Part shown: positions 18,129 to 27,441 of the stretch, piece after piece
Position numbering within the stretch: the first letter of the stretch is position 1
How the letters are laid out: each line of letters opens with the position of its first letter
Assembly (NCBI GenBank): GCA_001512505.1
Contig: LFSC01000012.1
Location: 1 to 59,885, forward strand
Source of the DNA: Clostridiaceae bacterium DTU079
Lineage (GTDB): Bacteria; Bacillota; Clostridia; Acetivibrionales; Acetivibrionaceae
Direction of reading: 5' to 3'
DNA: 59,885 nt
Made by a program: the position numbers and the translations under genes
Notes under the pieces: generated by a model
The model's input: the letters and a program-made list of their open reading frames with translations, nothing else
Told to the model about the DNA's origin: nothing
Databases searched by the model: none

Positions 18129-18228
18129 GAGAAATCATACGACTGGCGGAAGTGGAGTTTACCACAGGGAGTATGATTTTAATAGATAGCCGACCGCCTG
18201 GGTTAATAATAATACTCAGGCGGTTTTT
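18129..18228 (+). promoter_or_regulatory. ZTP (pfl-motif) riboswitch
   Basis: P1 is aaatcatac (18132-18140) with gtatgattt (18171-18179). Between them are the conserved GACTGGCGG, a gtgg/ccac P2 hairpin and GGGAG. After an unpaired linker comes the invariant CCGCCTGGG, which can pair back to GGCGG. This is the pfl motif, which binds ZTP/ZMP (AICAR nucleotides that rise when 10-formyl-tetrahydrofolate is short). The 3' domain overlaps an intrinsic terminator, so ligand should turn expression on by transcriptional readthrough into pyruvate formate-lyase. Confidence 0.9.
18193..18228 (+). terminator. Riboswitch expression-platform terminator
   Basis: accgcctgggt (18193-18203) pairs with actcaggcggt (18214-18224), followed by tttttattttg. 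The left arm is the conserved CCGCCTGGG of the ZTP aptamer, so ligand-stabilised aptamer and terminator are mutually exclusive. It may also terminate pfp transcripts. Confidence 0.85.
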
Positions 18229-18293
18229 ATTTTGTTAAAACTTTAATTATCTTTTTAATTGAAGTAAAGCTCTCAAGCTTAGGGGGGATACAA

Positions 18294-20528
18294 ATGTTTG
18301 AAAATGCGTGGAAAGGGTTTAAACCCGGAGCATGGCAACAGGATATTGATGTACGGGACTTCATCGTTAAAAACTATACACCCTACGACGGCAACGAAGA
18401 CTTTCTGGTTCAACCGAGTGTCAAAACACAGAATTTATGGGAAAAGTGCAAAAATCTATTAAAGGAAGAATATTTGAAGTCAGGAGTACTGGACATTGAT
18501 ACCCGGACTGTTTCCGGAATTACCGCCTTTCCGCCGGGATACATCGACAAGGATAACGAACTAATAGTAGGCTTGCAAACCGACAGTCCGTTAAAAAGAG
18601 CGGTCAATCCGTATGGCGGCATAAGGATGGCCAAACAAGCCTGTGAACGGTATAACTATACTTTGTCACCTCAAATCGATGAGATTTTTACAAAATTTCG
18701 ACGAACACACAATGACGGTGTCTACAGCTGTTATACCCCCGAAATGAGAAGGGCAAGAAAGTGCGGAGTTATTACCGGGCTGCCCGATGCTTACGGCCGA
18801 GGCAGAATTATTGGGGATTATAGGCGTGTTGCACTCTATGGCGTCAATCGGCTCATAGAAGGTAAAAAATATGATTTGATGCAGTTGGAAGACGTGGATA
18901 TGACTGAAGAAACCATACGCTTACGTCAAGAGGTATCTGAACAAATAAATGCATTACAGGAACTGGTTACAATGGCCCAAAGCTACGGATACGATATCAC
19001 AAGACCGGCCGAAAATTCCTTTGAAGCCGTTCAATGGACATATTTTGCCTTTTTGGGTGCGATGAAGGAAACCAACGGTGCTGCCAACTCCCTGGGAAGG
19101 GTCAGTACTTTCTTTGACATATACATAGACAGGGATCTTAGGGAAGGCAGGATTACCGAAACCGAAGCCCAGGAGATGATTGACCAGTTTGTAATCAAGC
19201 TAAGGCTCATTAGGCACCTTAGGACTCCGGAATACAATGAACTATTCGCCGGCGATCCCGTCTGGATAACCGAGTCCATCGGAGGAATGTGCGAAGACGG
19301 AAGGCATATGGTGACAAAAACCTCTTTCCGCTTTCTCCAAACCCTTTTCAACCTGGGTCCCGCTCCGGAACCTAATATTACAATATTATGGTCCGAAAGG
19401 CTTCCCCTACCCTTTAAAAGGTTTTGTGCCAAAGTATCCATGGCTTCAAGTGCCATACAATATGAAAACGACGATCTTATGATGCCGATGTTTGACGATG
19501 ACTACAGTATATCCTGCTGCGTATCCGCCATGCGCACCGGAAAAGAAATGCAGTTTTTCGGAGCAAGATGCAATCTTCCAAAGCTATTGCTATTGGCACT
19601 GAACGGAGGAAAGGATGAAATAACCGGCACCCAAGTTGCCCCGGAGTTTGAACCCTATGAGGATGAATACCTTGACTACGACAAGGTAAAGGTTCTGTTT
19701 AAGAACCTTCAAAAATGGCTTGCAAGGCTTTATGTAAAAACAATGAATGTCATACATTATATGCATGACAAATATGCCTATGAAAGGCTTATGATGGCTC
19801 TTCACGACACCGATGTCAAAAGAAACATGGCTTTCGGTATCGCAGGCCTTTCAGTGCTTGTCGATTCGTTAAGCGCCATTAAGCATACTCGAGTTAGAGC
19901 AATAAGGGATGAGAGGGGTCTTATAACCGACTTTGAAGTAGAAGGCGAATATCCGCAATTCGGAAATGCCGACAACAGGGTTGACAGTATTGCCGTTGAA
20001 ATTGTTAAAGACTTTTACAACGAATTAAAAAAGTACAGCACATACAGAAATGCCACCCACACCCTCTCGATTTTGACCATAACATCCAATGTGGTTTACG
20101 GCAAAAAAACAGGTTCAACTCCCGACGGTCGAAAAATAGGAGAACCCTTTGCTCCAGGATGCAATCCCATGCATGGAAGGGATAAAAACGGAGCTCTTGC
20201 TGTATTGAACTCCGTTGCAAAAATTCCCTATAAGTACTGTAAGGATGGAATTTCCCTTACTCTTTCAATGGTTCCCAACTCCCTTGGAAAAGATGCCGAT
20301 TCAAGGCTTAATAATCTTGTAGCTTTGTTGGACGGCTATTTCGTTCAAGGGGGACATCATATAAACATTAACGTACTTGAAAGAGAAATATTGAAAAAAG
20401 CCATGGATGAACCTGCAAATTACCCGCAGCTTACCATAAGGGTTTCCGGCTATGCGGTCAACTTTATAAGGCTAACTCGAGAACAGCAGCTTGAGGTTAT
20501 TTCAAGGACCTTCCATGGCGCTATGTAG
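18294..20528 (+). CDS. pflB: Pyruvate formate-lyase (formate C-acetyltransferase)
   Basis: 744 residues, normal for PFL. The adjacent catalytic cysteines Cys408-Cys409 (SISCCVSAM) and the glycyl-radical motif RVSGYAVNF (Gly719) are intact, and the C-terminus ends normally. It cleaves pyruvate with CoA to acetyl-CoA and formate. The essential radical-SAM activating enzyme is not adjacent and must be encoded elsewhere. AGGGGGGAT precedes the ATG. Control by the ZTP riboswitch means formate production is raised when formyl-folate is short, fitting a biosynthetic role in one-carbon supply as well as fermentation. Confidence 0.95.
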   Translation: MFENAWKGFKPGAWQQDIDVRDFIVKNYTPYDGNEDFLVQPSVKTQNLWEKCKNLLKEEYLKSGVLDIDTRTVSGITAFPPGYIDKDNELIVGLQTDSPLKRAVNPYGGIRMAKQACERYNYTLSPQIDEIFTKFRRTHNDGVYSCYTPEMRRARKCGVITGLPDAYGRGRIIGDYRRVALYGVNRLIEGKKYDLMQLEDVDMTEETIRLRQEVSEQINALQELVTMAQSYGYDITRPAENSFEAVQWTYFAFLGAMKETNGAANSLGRVSTFFDIYIDRDLREGRITETEAQEMIDQFVIKLRLIRHLRTPEYNELFAGDPVWITESIGGMCEDGRHMVTKTSFRFLQTLFNLGPAPEPNITILWSERLPLPFKRFCAKVSMASSAIQYENDDLMMPMFDDDYSISCCVSAMRTGKEMQFFGARCNLPKLLLLALNGGKDEITGTQVAPEFEPYEDEYLDYDKVKVLFKNLQKWLARLYVKTMNVIHYMHDKYAYERLMMALHDTDVKRNMAFGIAGLSVLVDSLSAIKHTRVRAIRDERGLITDFEVEGEYPQFGNADNRVDSIAVEIVKDFYNELKKYSTYRNATHTLSILTITSNVVYGKKTGSTPDGRKIGEPFAPGCNPMHGRDKNGALAVLNSVAKIPYKYCKDGISLTLSMVPNSLGKDADSRLNNLVALLDGYFVQGGHHININVLEREILKKAMDEPANYPQLTIRVSGYAVNFIRLTREQQLEVISRTFHGAM

Positions 20529-20564
20529 AGCCATAGCCGGTTTTACAGGCTTAGACTTCGGAAC

Positions 20565-20930
20565 TTAAGCTTCAGGATTGTATTTCTTCATTTCATCCCT
20601 GCAGCGTTCGTCGATACGGTTATATAGTTCATATAAGCGCTGGACACCGTTTTCAAGCTTATAATAATGAGCTATATACGGGATTAACAGTATCAGAAAC
20701 ATGGCAGCTACACCAAGAAGCTCAAGTTTATCGAAGGCAACCGAAATAAGTGTTGTCGTAAGGAAGAACAAACCGAAAAATAATGTAACCAGCAAATGAA
20801 TCAGTCTTTCATGCTGAATAAATTCGATTTGCGTTTTATGATAGTCCAAAAGCCATTCCCATTGGGAATAAGACTCACTGGAGAGTATGTTTTTCACCAG
20901 TTCTTCCTGCTTTTTGATATACTTTACCAT
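20565..20930 (-). CDS. Small membrane protein of unknown function
   Basis: 121 residues with two adjacent hydrophobic segments (about 43-62 and 67-85) between charged N- and C-terminal helices; the C-terminal half looks coiled-coil-like. The open frame begins at 20945, but that ATG overlaps the ribosome site GGAGGTG, which points to the ATG at 20930. I recognise no family. It is convergent with pfl, 36 bases apart, with no clear terminator between them. Confidence 0.6.
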   Translation of the reverse strand: MVKYIKKQEELVKNILSSESYSQWEWLLDYHKTQIEFIQHERLIHLLVTLFFGLFFLTTTLISVAFDKLELLGVAAMFLILLIPYIAHYYKLENGVQRLYELYNRIDERCRDEMKKYNPEA

Positions 20931-21338
20931 GCAATACACCTCCATAATTAATTATACAGCAGTAGAATCAACAAAGAATACTATAATTTATATCGGTGTA
21001 AATTATCGCAACGGTAAAGTGTCTAAGATTATTAGGGTTATAGAATAAGTAATAACATTATGCAAGAAAACGAAAGAAATCTTGCATGACAAAGAGTAAA
21101 TCCGCATAATCCTCTGATAACCTGGATATATTATTGTAAACGGCAATACTTGTCGGTTTTTGGCTTTTGGAGGGACATATAGATTAATGTTAAAATGTTA
21201 TCAATGTGTAAATTCTGAAGCCTAAACTGGCTTGAAATCAACTTTATAGATACAGCAGATTATTGTTATGTTAACTATTTTATGGATTTATTCCTAATAT
21301 TATAAAATTTTGAATTTTAGAGAGGAAAGGATGTAAGT
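20931..21338. other. Gene-free promoter region of ldh
   Basis: About 400 bases between divergent genes. It contains an exact 7-bp inverted repeat atgcaag/cttgcat (21060-21066, 21081-21087) of unknown role and the Rex-like site at 21187-21204. No small open frame with a ribosome site was seen. Confidence 0.5.
21187..21204. promoter_or_regulatory. Candidate Rex operator upstream of ldh
   Basis: ATGTTAAAATGTTATCAA fits TTGTTAA-N4-TTAACAA at 12 of 14 fixed positions. It is 135 bases before the lactate dehydrogenase start. Rex control of ldh is established in several Firmicutes, which raises the prior, but I cannot place the promoter precisely. Confidence 0.5.
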
Positions 21339-22289
21339 ATGTTAAAAAGTAAATCTAAGGTTGCAATAATTGGGTCTGGTTTTGTGGGATCTTCCATAGC
21401 CTTCGCAATGGCTTTAAAGCAAACAGTAAATGAAATAGTTTTAATTGACGTAAACAAGGAAAAAGCTATGGGTGAAGCTATGGATATCAGCCATGGTCTT
21501 CCCTTCATGGGACAAATGTCAATATATTCGGGCGACTATTCCGACGTAAAGGACTGTGATGTTATTGTTGTAACAGCCGGTGCAAACAGAAAGCCGGGAG
21601 AAACACGTTTGGATCTGGCAAAAAAGAATGTTTCAATAGCAAAAAGCATAACCACCGAAGTTATGAAGTATTATAATCACGGGGTTATCCTTGTGGTTTC
21701 GAATCCTGTCGATATTATTACATATATGATTCAGAAATGGTCAGGTCTTCCGAACGGTAAGGTTATGGGTTCCGGTACTGTGCTTGACAGCATTAGATTC
21801 AGATATCTTTTAAGTGAAAAACTTAATGTGGATGTTAAAAACATACACGGCTATATTATAGGAGAACACGGTGATTCTCAGCTTCCTTTGTGGAGCGCTA
21901 CCCATGTTGCCGGTAAAGATATAAACGAGTATTGCATATCTCCCAACAGCCCGTTTACTGAGGCAGATAAACCGATAATTGCCGAAGAAGTTAAGAAAGC
22001 GGGAGCAACCATTATTAAGAATAAAGGTGCAACATACTATGCAATAGCTGTTACCGTAGATTCAATTATCGAAACTCTTCTTAAGAACCAAAACACAATT
22101 AGAACAGTAGGAAGCGTAATCAACGGTCCTTACGGAATTCATGACGTTGCTATAAGCCTCCCGTCCATAGTAAATTCCGAAGGAGTTCAGGAGGTTCTTG
22201 AATTAAATCTTACTGATGAAGAAAGAGTCGCTTTAATGGCTTCCGTGGCTCAGGTTAAGAGTGTCCTGGATGAAGTAAAAGATATGTAA
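21339..22289 (+). CDS. ldh: L-lactate dehydrogenase
   Basis: 316 residues with the Rossmann loop GSGFVGSS (12-19), Asp37 for NADH preference, mobile-loop Arg90 in GETRLDLAKKN, Arg153 in LDSIRFR and catalytic His177 in GEHGDS. It reduces pyruvate to L-lactate and regenerates NAD. Enzymes of this group in clostridia are activated by fructose-1,6-bisphosphate. GAGAGGAAAGGATG lies upstream of the ATG. It is followed after 136 bases by malic enzyme in the same direction. Confidence 0.95.
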   Translation: MLKSKSKVAIIGSGFVGSSIAFAMALKQTVNEIVLIDVNKEKAMGEAMDISHGLPFMGQMSIYSGDYSDVKDCDVIVVTAGANRKPGETRLDLAKKNVSIAKSITTEVMKYYNHGVILVVSNPVDIITYMIQKWSGLPNGKVMGSGTVLDSIRFRYLLSEKLNVDVKNIHGYIIGEHGDSQLPLWSATHVAGKDINEYCISPNSPFTEADKPIIAEEVKKAGATIIKNKGATYYAIAVTVDSIIETLLKNQNTIRTVGSVINGPYGIHDVAISLPSIVNSEGVQEVLELNLTDEERVALMASVAQVKSVLDEVKDM

Positions 22290-22370
22290 TAATGACTATA
22301 TAACTCATTGACTTCTATTTTGAGTATTTAAGCTGAAAAAACGTACAAGACTTCTTAGAACTTAAGATGA

Positions 22371-22395
22371 AATATTAATACGACTCATTAATATT
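22371..22395. promoter_or_regulatory. Palindrome upstream of malic enzyme (possible operator)
   Basis: aatattaat (22371-22379) is an exact inverted repeat of attaatatt (22387-22395) with a 7-base centre, 31 bases before the malic enzyme start. It does not match the Rex consensus. It may be an operator or simply AT-rich symmetry. Confidence 0.3.
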
Positions 22396-22425
22396 TGAAT
22401 ATAATAACTTTAGGAGGTTAATTTA

Positions 22426-23598
22426 ATGGATTACAGAAAAGAATCGTTAAGGCTGCACGGAGAATGGAAGGGAAAAATTGAAGTAATCTGCAAAGTTCCG
22501 ACAAGTAGCAAAGAAGATCTCTCCCTGGCATATACCCCGGGAGTAGCAGAGCCGTGTCTTGCTATACAAAAGGATGTAGACCTTTCATACACCCTTACAA
22601 GACGTTGGAACTTGGTAGCAGTAATAACCGACGGTACAGCTGTTCTCGGACTTGGTGATATAGGTCCTGAAGCAGGTATGCCTGTTATGGAAGGTAAATG
22701 CGTACTGTTTAAACAATTCGGTGACGTAGATGCATTTCCGTTATGCATAAAGTCAAAGGATGTCGATGAAATCGTCAACACTATAAAACTTATTTCAGGA
22801 AGCTTTGGGGGAATCAACCTGGAAGATATATCCGCCCCAAGGTGTTTTGAAATAGAGAGAAGACTTAAAGAAGTATGTGATATTCCGATTTTCCATGATG
22901 ACCAACATGGAACAGCAGTAGTATCTCTTGCTGCAATGCTTAACGCACTCAAACTTACAGGAAAAAACATTAATGACATTGAGGTAGTAGTAAACGGATC
23001 CGGCGCTGCAGGTATAGCAGTTACAAGGCTTCTTATGAGCATGGGCTTAAAGAAGGTAATTCTCTGCGACAGAAAGGGTGCAATATACGAAGGAAGAGAA
23101 GACCTCAATGAAGAAAAGGCTCTTATGGCTAAAATATCAAATCTTGAGAAAAAGAAAGGAACCCTTGAAGAAGTAATCAAAGGTGCTGACGTATTCCTTG
23201 GTCTTTCCGCTCCTGGAATGGTTACTCAGGATATGGTAAGATCCATGGCAAAGGATCCGATAATATTTGCAATGGCAAATCCGACACCGGAAATTATGCC
23301 TGACGAAGCTATAGCAGCAGGTGCAAAAGTAGTAGGTACCGGAAGATCAGACTTCCCGAACCAGATTAACAACGTTCTGGCATTCCCGGGTATATTCAGA
23401 GGTGCATTAGACGTAAGAGCAAGAGATATCAATGATGAAATGAAGATAGCTGCAGCTAAAGCTATCGCTTCCTTGGTAAGCGATGAAGAGCTTTGTCCGG
23501 AGTTTATTCTGCCCGAACCTTTTGACCCAAGAGTTGGTTCTACAGTAGCAAAGGCTGTAGCTGAGGCAGCAAGAAAAACAGGAGTTGCAAGAATATAA
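22426..23598 (+). CDS. Malic enzyme (NAD(P)-dependent, decarboxylating)
   Basis: 390 residues, the short bacterial form. Visible features are the N-terminal LSLAYTPGVAEPC, the metal/substrate motif NLEDISAPRCFEIE, FHDDQHGTAVV, and the Rossmann loop NGSGAAGIAV. It converts malate to pyruvate and CO2 with NAD(P) reduction. In A. thermocellus it is the last step of the malate shunt (PEP to oxaloacetate to malate to pyruvate), which moves electrons from NADH to NADPH. TAGGAGG precedes the ATG. It is terminated by a strong hairpin. Confidence 0.93.
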   Translation: MDYRKESLRLHGEWKGKIEVICKVPTSSKEDLSLAYTPGVAEPCLAIQKDVDLSYTLTRRWNLVAVITDGTAVLGLGDIGPEAGMPVMEGKCVLFKQFGDVDAFPLCIKSKDVDEIVNTIKLISGSFGGINLEDISAPRCFEIERRLKEVCDIPIFHDDQHGTAVVSLAAMLNALKLTGKNINDIEVVVNGSGAAGIAVTRLLMSMGLKKVILCDRKGAIYEGREDLNEEKALMAKISNLEKKKGTLEEVIKGADVFLGLSAPGMVTQDMVRSMAKDPIIFAMANPTPEIMPDEAIAAGAKVVGTGRSDFPNQINNVLAFPGIFRGALDVRARDINDEMKIAAAKAIASLVSDEELCPEFILPEPFDPRVGSTVAKAVAEAARKTGVARI

Positions 23599-23635
23599 GT
23601 TTTTTAGAATCTGTAAATACCCCGTAGGGTTTAGT

Positions 23636-23670
23636 AAAAGGAGAGAGGTTTTATGTTCCTCTCTCCTTTT
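23636..23670. terminator. Perfect 13-bp hairpin terminator
   Basis: aaaaggagagagg (23636-23648) is exactly complementary to cctctctcctttt (23658-23670), with T-runs on both strands. It separates the convergent malic enzyme and ABC permease genes. Confidence 0.9.
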
Positions 23671-23704
23671 TAGTTATTCAATCCGATTTTTCAAAGGACC
23701 CTTT

Positions 23705-25384
23705 TTATATTTCTATATTTTTATACCTGTTCTCTGCAACTTTAAATAAAACAATAATACAGGGCAAAAGCACTACAACCTCAAAAATGAATATTCCTAA
23801 AAATATCACCGTCTGCGGCATCCGAAATAAAACCATAGCCGAAGCAAAAACAGTCATAAAAAACATATATCCCATCGAAACAATAATCCCAAAAAGACCG
23901 TTAAGGTTGGTTTTTACAGCCTCGTGAGGATTTGTCCAATCCAGCTTCGGTCTGAAAATATCAATGATTAAATCAAGAATGGCAATTGTCATTGAAGCCA
24001 AGGACGAAAGAAAAATAAGTACCAGCAGCTTAAGTACAGAAACCCCGATAAGCCCGACCACAAAAGCCCCAATAACAAGGATTCCCATCGTGGATATAGC
24101 CATACCGTGCAAAAGCTTTGAAATTATCTGCTTCCGTGGCGAAACAGGAATCATTTTTGATATCCAGAAGGTATATCCTTCTCTTGAAACAGCTGTTGAT
24201 GATACCATATTGAGACTTGCAGCAAGAACCATCAATCCAAAGCCCACCAGGGATACATATATATCGTTTCGAGGCTCCCGAGCCACCTTTATGAAATTTC
24301 CAATTGATTCTTGACTTTGCCCAAGAATTGAAATCAACGTCATCACAGGCATGATTATCATACCAGACAAACCGTTTATCATAAATACAGGGGTCCTCAA
24401 AAGGAGTTTCCACTCTTTCCAAAAAAGAGCGGTCAATGGGCTTGACACTTTAATATACTTGTCACTTGCTGTCTCAAAAGAAGCAAGTCTTTTCTTTCCG
24501 GATCTTTCATTTCCGGATAAAATTCCTTTATAAAATACCCTGTTGCCCACCCATAACAGGAAAGTAAAGAGCAGAACGGAAATAAGCACAAAAAGTAAAA
24601 AGTAACCCCATCCTTCCATGCCCGGTTTTGAAAGACCGTAAGTAACCCAAATACTGGGCGGAAATTTCGACCCTACATTTTTAATAACCCAGTCCTGTAT
24701 TTGTCCCATGTCGTAATAATCTTCCATACCTCCGTTCATCATCTTCTGTACGTAAAAGTTTACGCCAATTCCTATTGCCATGGACAGAAAGCTGGCTACT
24801 ACCACTATTAAATCCTTGGATTTTTTAATATTTACAAATCTCATAAGAACAATTACTATCAGGGACGATATAGCAAGAGGTATTACCGGCACAAGCAATA
24901 TGCTTATAAGTGCTTTCAGCCAGTACATAATCCCCTCCCCCATACCGATACCGTACACAACAACAGACGGTAATACCATGGGAATCGACATGATATACTC
25001 ATTAACAATTATCGTCACAAACTTGCTTCCCATGACCTGGTATGGCTTTACAGGCAATGAAATCAGAAAATCCATATCCTTCGAAAAATAAAAAGCTGAC
25101 AATATATGAAATATTCCAAAAAACAAGAGGAAGAACTGCGATGCTAAAAAAGACACCGCCAGTAATGTTTCAACAGGTTGACCGCTTTTTTTAAATATGT
25201 AAAAGGATGATATTGCAAAGATGGAAAATAAGATCATCATGCTTCCTATACCTATTAATGCTCCCAATAATGTAAGTATAGGCTCCCATAGTTTTTTCCT
25301 CTCTTTTGTAAACCGATATTTTATAACCGATATGCCAAAGGCAACTCTAAGCTCCGTTCTTATTAGTCTTAAAAGCATTTTCAT
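23705..25384 (-). CDS. ABC transporter permease (ABC-2 type exporter, large form)
   Basis: 559 residues with about 11-12 predicted membrane segments and a cytoplasmic stretch around 290-330 (NERSGKKRLASFETASDKYIKVSSPLTALFWKEWKLL). It resembles clostridial ABC-2-type permeases that pair with a single ATPase. The start overlaps the ATPase stop (ATGA), so the two are co-translated. The substrate is unknown; candidates are lipids, peptides or antibiotics. Confidence 0.75.
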   Translation of the reverse strand: MKMLLRLIRTELRVAFGISVIKYRFTKERKKLWEPILTLLGALIGIGSMMILFSIFAISSFYIFKKSGQPVETLLAVSFLASQFFLLFFGIFHILSAFYFSKDMDFLISLPVKPYQVMGSKFVTIIVNEYIMSIPMVLPSVVVYGIGMGEGIMYWLKALISILLVPVIPLAISSLIVIVLMRFVNIKKSKDLIVVVASFLSMAIGIGVNFYVQKMMNGGMEDYYDMGQIQDWVIKNVGSKFPPSIWVTYGLSKPGMEGWGYFLLFVLISVLLFTFLLWVGNRVFYKGILSGNERSGKKRLASFETASDKYIKVSSPLTALFWKEWKLLLRTPVFMINGLSGMIIMPVMTLISILGQSQESIGNFIKVAREPRNDIYVSLVGFGLMVLAASLNMVSSTAVSREGYTFWISKMIPVSPRKQIISKLLHGMAISTMGILVIGAFVVGLIGVSVLKLLVLIFLSSLASMTIAILDLIIDIFRPKLDWTNPHEAVKTNLNGLFGIIVSMGYMFFMTVFASAMVLFRMPQTVIFLGIFIFEVVVLLPCIIVLFKVAENRYKNIEI

Positions 25385-26103
25385 TTTTCGGTCAACTCCA
25401 AAAATATATTCTCCAAGGTTTCGGCATTTTCACCCTTTTTCAGTTCATCCACCATGCCTATGGCTATAAGCTTACCCCTATTGATTATTCCAATCCGGTC
25501 ACAAAGTCTTTCTGCAACCTCCAGAACATGAGTTGAAAAGAACACCGAGTTGCCCTTATCGCAATGCTTTCTCATAAGGTCTTTTAAAATATGTGCGGAT
25601 TTTGGGTCAAGCCCCACAAGGGGTTCATCCAAAATCCAAAGCTCCGGGTCATGGACAAGTGCTCCCGTCAGGACTATTTTCTGTTTCATACCGTGGGAAT
25701 AGCTTTTAATTATGTCCGTCGCTGCCTTCTTTAAGTCAAATATATCTAAATAATAATCTATCCTCTCTCTTCTTTCCTTCAAAGGAACTTCATATACATC
25801 TGCCATAAAGTTCAAATATTCCAATCCCGTTAACTTGTCGTAAATATCCGGATTATCGGGAACATAGCCAATTCTTTTTTTAGCCTCCAAGCTCTGCTTT
25901 CGGTTATCAAAGCCTTTAATGGTTATACTGCCGCTGTCCTGATTTAAAAGTCCCACAATCATTTTTATAGTAGTGGTTTTCCCTGCTCCGTTAGGTCCTA
26001 AAAATCCAAATATCTCGCCGTTTCTGACATGAAGGTTTAATCCGTCTACCGCTTTTACGGCGCCCTTGTTGTAGCTCTTTGACACATCCTTTATAATCAG
26101 CAT
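25381..26103 (-). CDS. ABC transporter ATP-binding protein
   Basis: 240 residues with Walker A (GPNGAGKTT), signature (YSHGMKQK), Walker B (LWILDEPLVGLDP) and H-loop (FFSTHVLE). It powers the permease encoded immediately downstream. The open frame starts at 26136, but the ATG at 26103 (MLIIKDVSKSY) follows a GGGG ribosome site and matches the usual N-terminus. Signature changes (SHGMKQK rather than SGGQ) are common among drug/peptide exporters. Confidence 0.92.
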   Translation of the reverse strand: MLIIKDVSKSYNKGAVKAVDGLNLHVRNGEIFGFLGPNGAGKTTTIKMIVGLLNQDSGSITIKGFDNRKQSLEAKKRIGYVPDNPDIYDKLTGLEYLNFMADVYEVPLKERRERIDYYLDIFDLKKAATDIIKSYSHGMKQKIVLTGALVHDPELWILDEPLVGLDPKSAHILKDLMRKHCDKGNSVFFSTHVLEVAERLCDRIGIINRGKLIAIGMVDELKKGENAETLENIFLELTEK

Positions 26104-26233
26104 ACTTTTACCCCTTTTTACTGGAATTATAGGCAACGAATTAACATTTTAATATTAACATTTTTGCCCGGTTTTTAAAACCGTTCCGTAAGGAATTTAT
26201 AAAAAATTTATATATAATTAAAATAATTGGAAT

Positions 26234-26719
26234 TTATCTTTTTATCTTTTTAAAAAATAATAAATATATCATTAGCCCGTTAATAATAAAATCATGTATT
26301 CTTAATCTGTCAAACAGTACAATGCTTGATAAAATAGAAACAGCTACAATTCCTATGCTAATAATTTTAGGTAGTATTCCTTTTTCTTTCGTCATCCAAG
26401 TGAAGTATGCCAGGATTGGAGAAAAAAATGCAAAAACAGTCCAGCCAACTATAAAATCAATGCTGTAAACACCCTTTGTCAGTATTGCAACCGTGTAATA
26501 TGTAATAAGCATACCTATGCAAAACGGCAAAATATTTGCCATTGCTTTCTTTTTGGAACTGCTGTAAATGGAAATAGCAACTCCAAAAAGAATCCATATT
26601 GCCATTTGAGAAAAAATATTCCCTAAATTTTTAGTATATATATCCAATAATCTTGATATTATCCCCAATAAAAGCCCAACACAAAACATACTTGCCGGAT
26701 TCAATAATTTTCGTTTCAT
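26234..26719 (-). CDS. Multi-pass membrane protein, unknown function
   Basis: 161 residues, nearly all hydrophobic, with about five or six membrane segments and short Lys-rich loops. AAAGGGG precedes the ATG at 26719; the longer frame to 26794 is not supported. I recognise no family with confidence. It lies upstream of the ABC pair on the same strand but 130 bases away, so co-transcription is uncertain. Confidence 0.6.
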   Translation of the reverse strand: MKRKLLNPASMFCVGLLLGIISRLLDIYTKNLGNIFSQMAIWILFGVAISIYSSSKKKAMANILPFCIGMLITYYTVAILTKGVYSIDFIVGWTVFAFFSPILAYFTWMTKEKGILPKIISIGIVAVSILSSIVLFDRLRIHDFIINGLMIYLLFFKKIKR

Positions 26720-26824
26720 CACGTTAACCCCTTTAGTATTCAAATCCATCTTATCATTTCCTGCAACATTATTTGAATTTTTTGCCACTTTCATATGACA
26801 AAAAGATTTGCTCTCTACAATTGA

Positions 26825-27168
26825 CTAAATCGTTTTTTTAGTTGAAGTCCTATTATTAATTTCTTTTCTTCCTTCTTCGATAAAATCCAGATTGTTATTT
26901 TTTATTCCATATACAATCATTTGAATCGGATAATATTCTTCGAATAAATCCTGATATTCTTTGGCTTTATTTATGTCTATATTTCCATAAAAGTTTAGAA
27001 TATGTTCTCCAAACTCATGTCCTATCCATTATTTACCAAATATACAACACTATCATGTCCACTTCTCAATACTTTAATTGAGTCGATTTTTAAATCGTCA
27101 AAAGTATGCTCCAAAAGGTATTTAGCTGCTTTTACATTAGTTAAATTATCATCATATCTATATTCCAT
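26825..27168 (-). pseudogene. Aminoglycoside phosphotransferase-family remnant with internal deletion
   Basis: An N-terminal piece (from ATG 27168, or a TTG slightly upstream) reads about 49 codons including [15 protein letters not shown], the nucleotide-loop region of the APH kinase fold, then hits a TAG. In another frame a C-terminal piece follows at once ([15 protein letters not shown]...[15 protein letters not shown]), ending at 26825. The pieces join without the ~150-residue catalytic middle, so an internal deletion plus frameshift has destroyed the gene. Confidence 0.7.
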
Positions 27169-27217
27169 AATTAAGACAATAACTTCTTCTTCCGTCCGCA
27201 ATATTCAATCACCCACT

Positions 27218-27388
27218 TTATTCAAATACTCTGTTTATACTACCCAATTCACTACGGTTTGTTTTCTGCTTTTTAAAATAAATAACCGAAACCAGCACAA
27301 AACCAATAAGCTGTGCAATCAATGCCCTTGCAACTTGCATCTCGTCAAATCCCGAAACAGTTTTTATATGCAACAGATTAATTTTCCT
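27218..27388 (-). pseudogene. C-terminal remnant of a membrane protein
   Basis: An open frame without a start codon (first codon after a TGA at 27389-27391) encodes FDEMQVARALIAQLIGFVLVSVIYF, a likely last membrane helix, and a basic tail ending at TAA. It looks like the truncated end of a multi-pass protein. With the kinase remnant beside it, 26.8-27.4 kb is a small graveyard of decayed genes. Confidence 0.45.
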
Positions 27389-27441
27389 TCAAACCTCAAA
27401 AGAAGCCTAACTCCTCATATATAACATAACAAGCAGGACAT

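Noticed and set aside
20522-20575. tagagcc...acaggcttagactt after pfl considered as a fourth repeat-element copy
   Set aside because: Ends are only partly matched and too close together; at best a remnant.
21265-21290. TTGTTATGTTAAC upstream of ldh considered as a second Rex operator
   Set aside because: Half-sites are out of register with the N4 spacing and only one half matches.
22371-22395. Palindrome before malic enzyme considered as a Rex site
   Set aside because: aatattaat-N7-attaatatt lacks the TTGT/ACAA ends of the Rex consensus.
22431-23180. Long 249-codon open frame antisense to malic enzyme
   Set aside because: Composition follows the complementary frame of the real gene, there is no ribosome site, and the sense gene is a clear malic enzyme.
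23606-23625. gaatctgtaaatac after malic enzyme, similar to the repeat-element end
   Set aside because: No matching inverted end within 120 bases; the strong hairpin downstream is an ordinary terminator.
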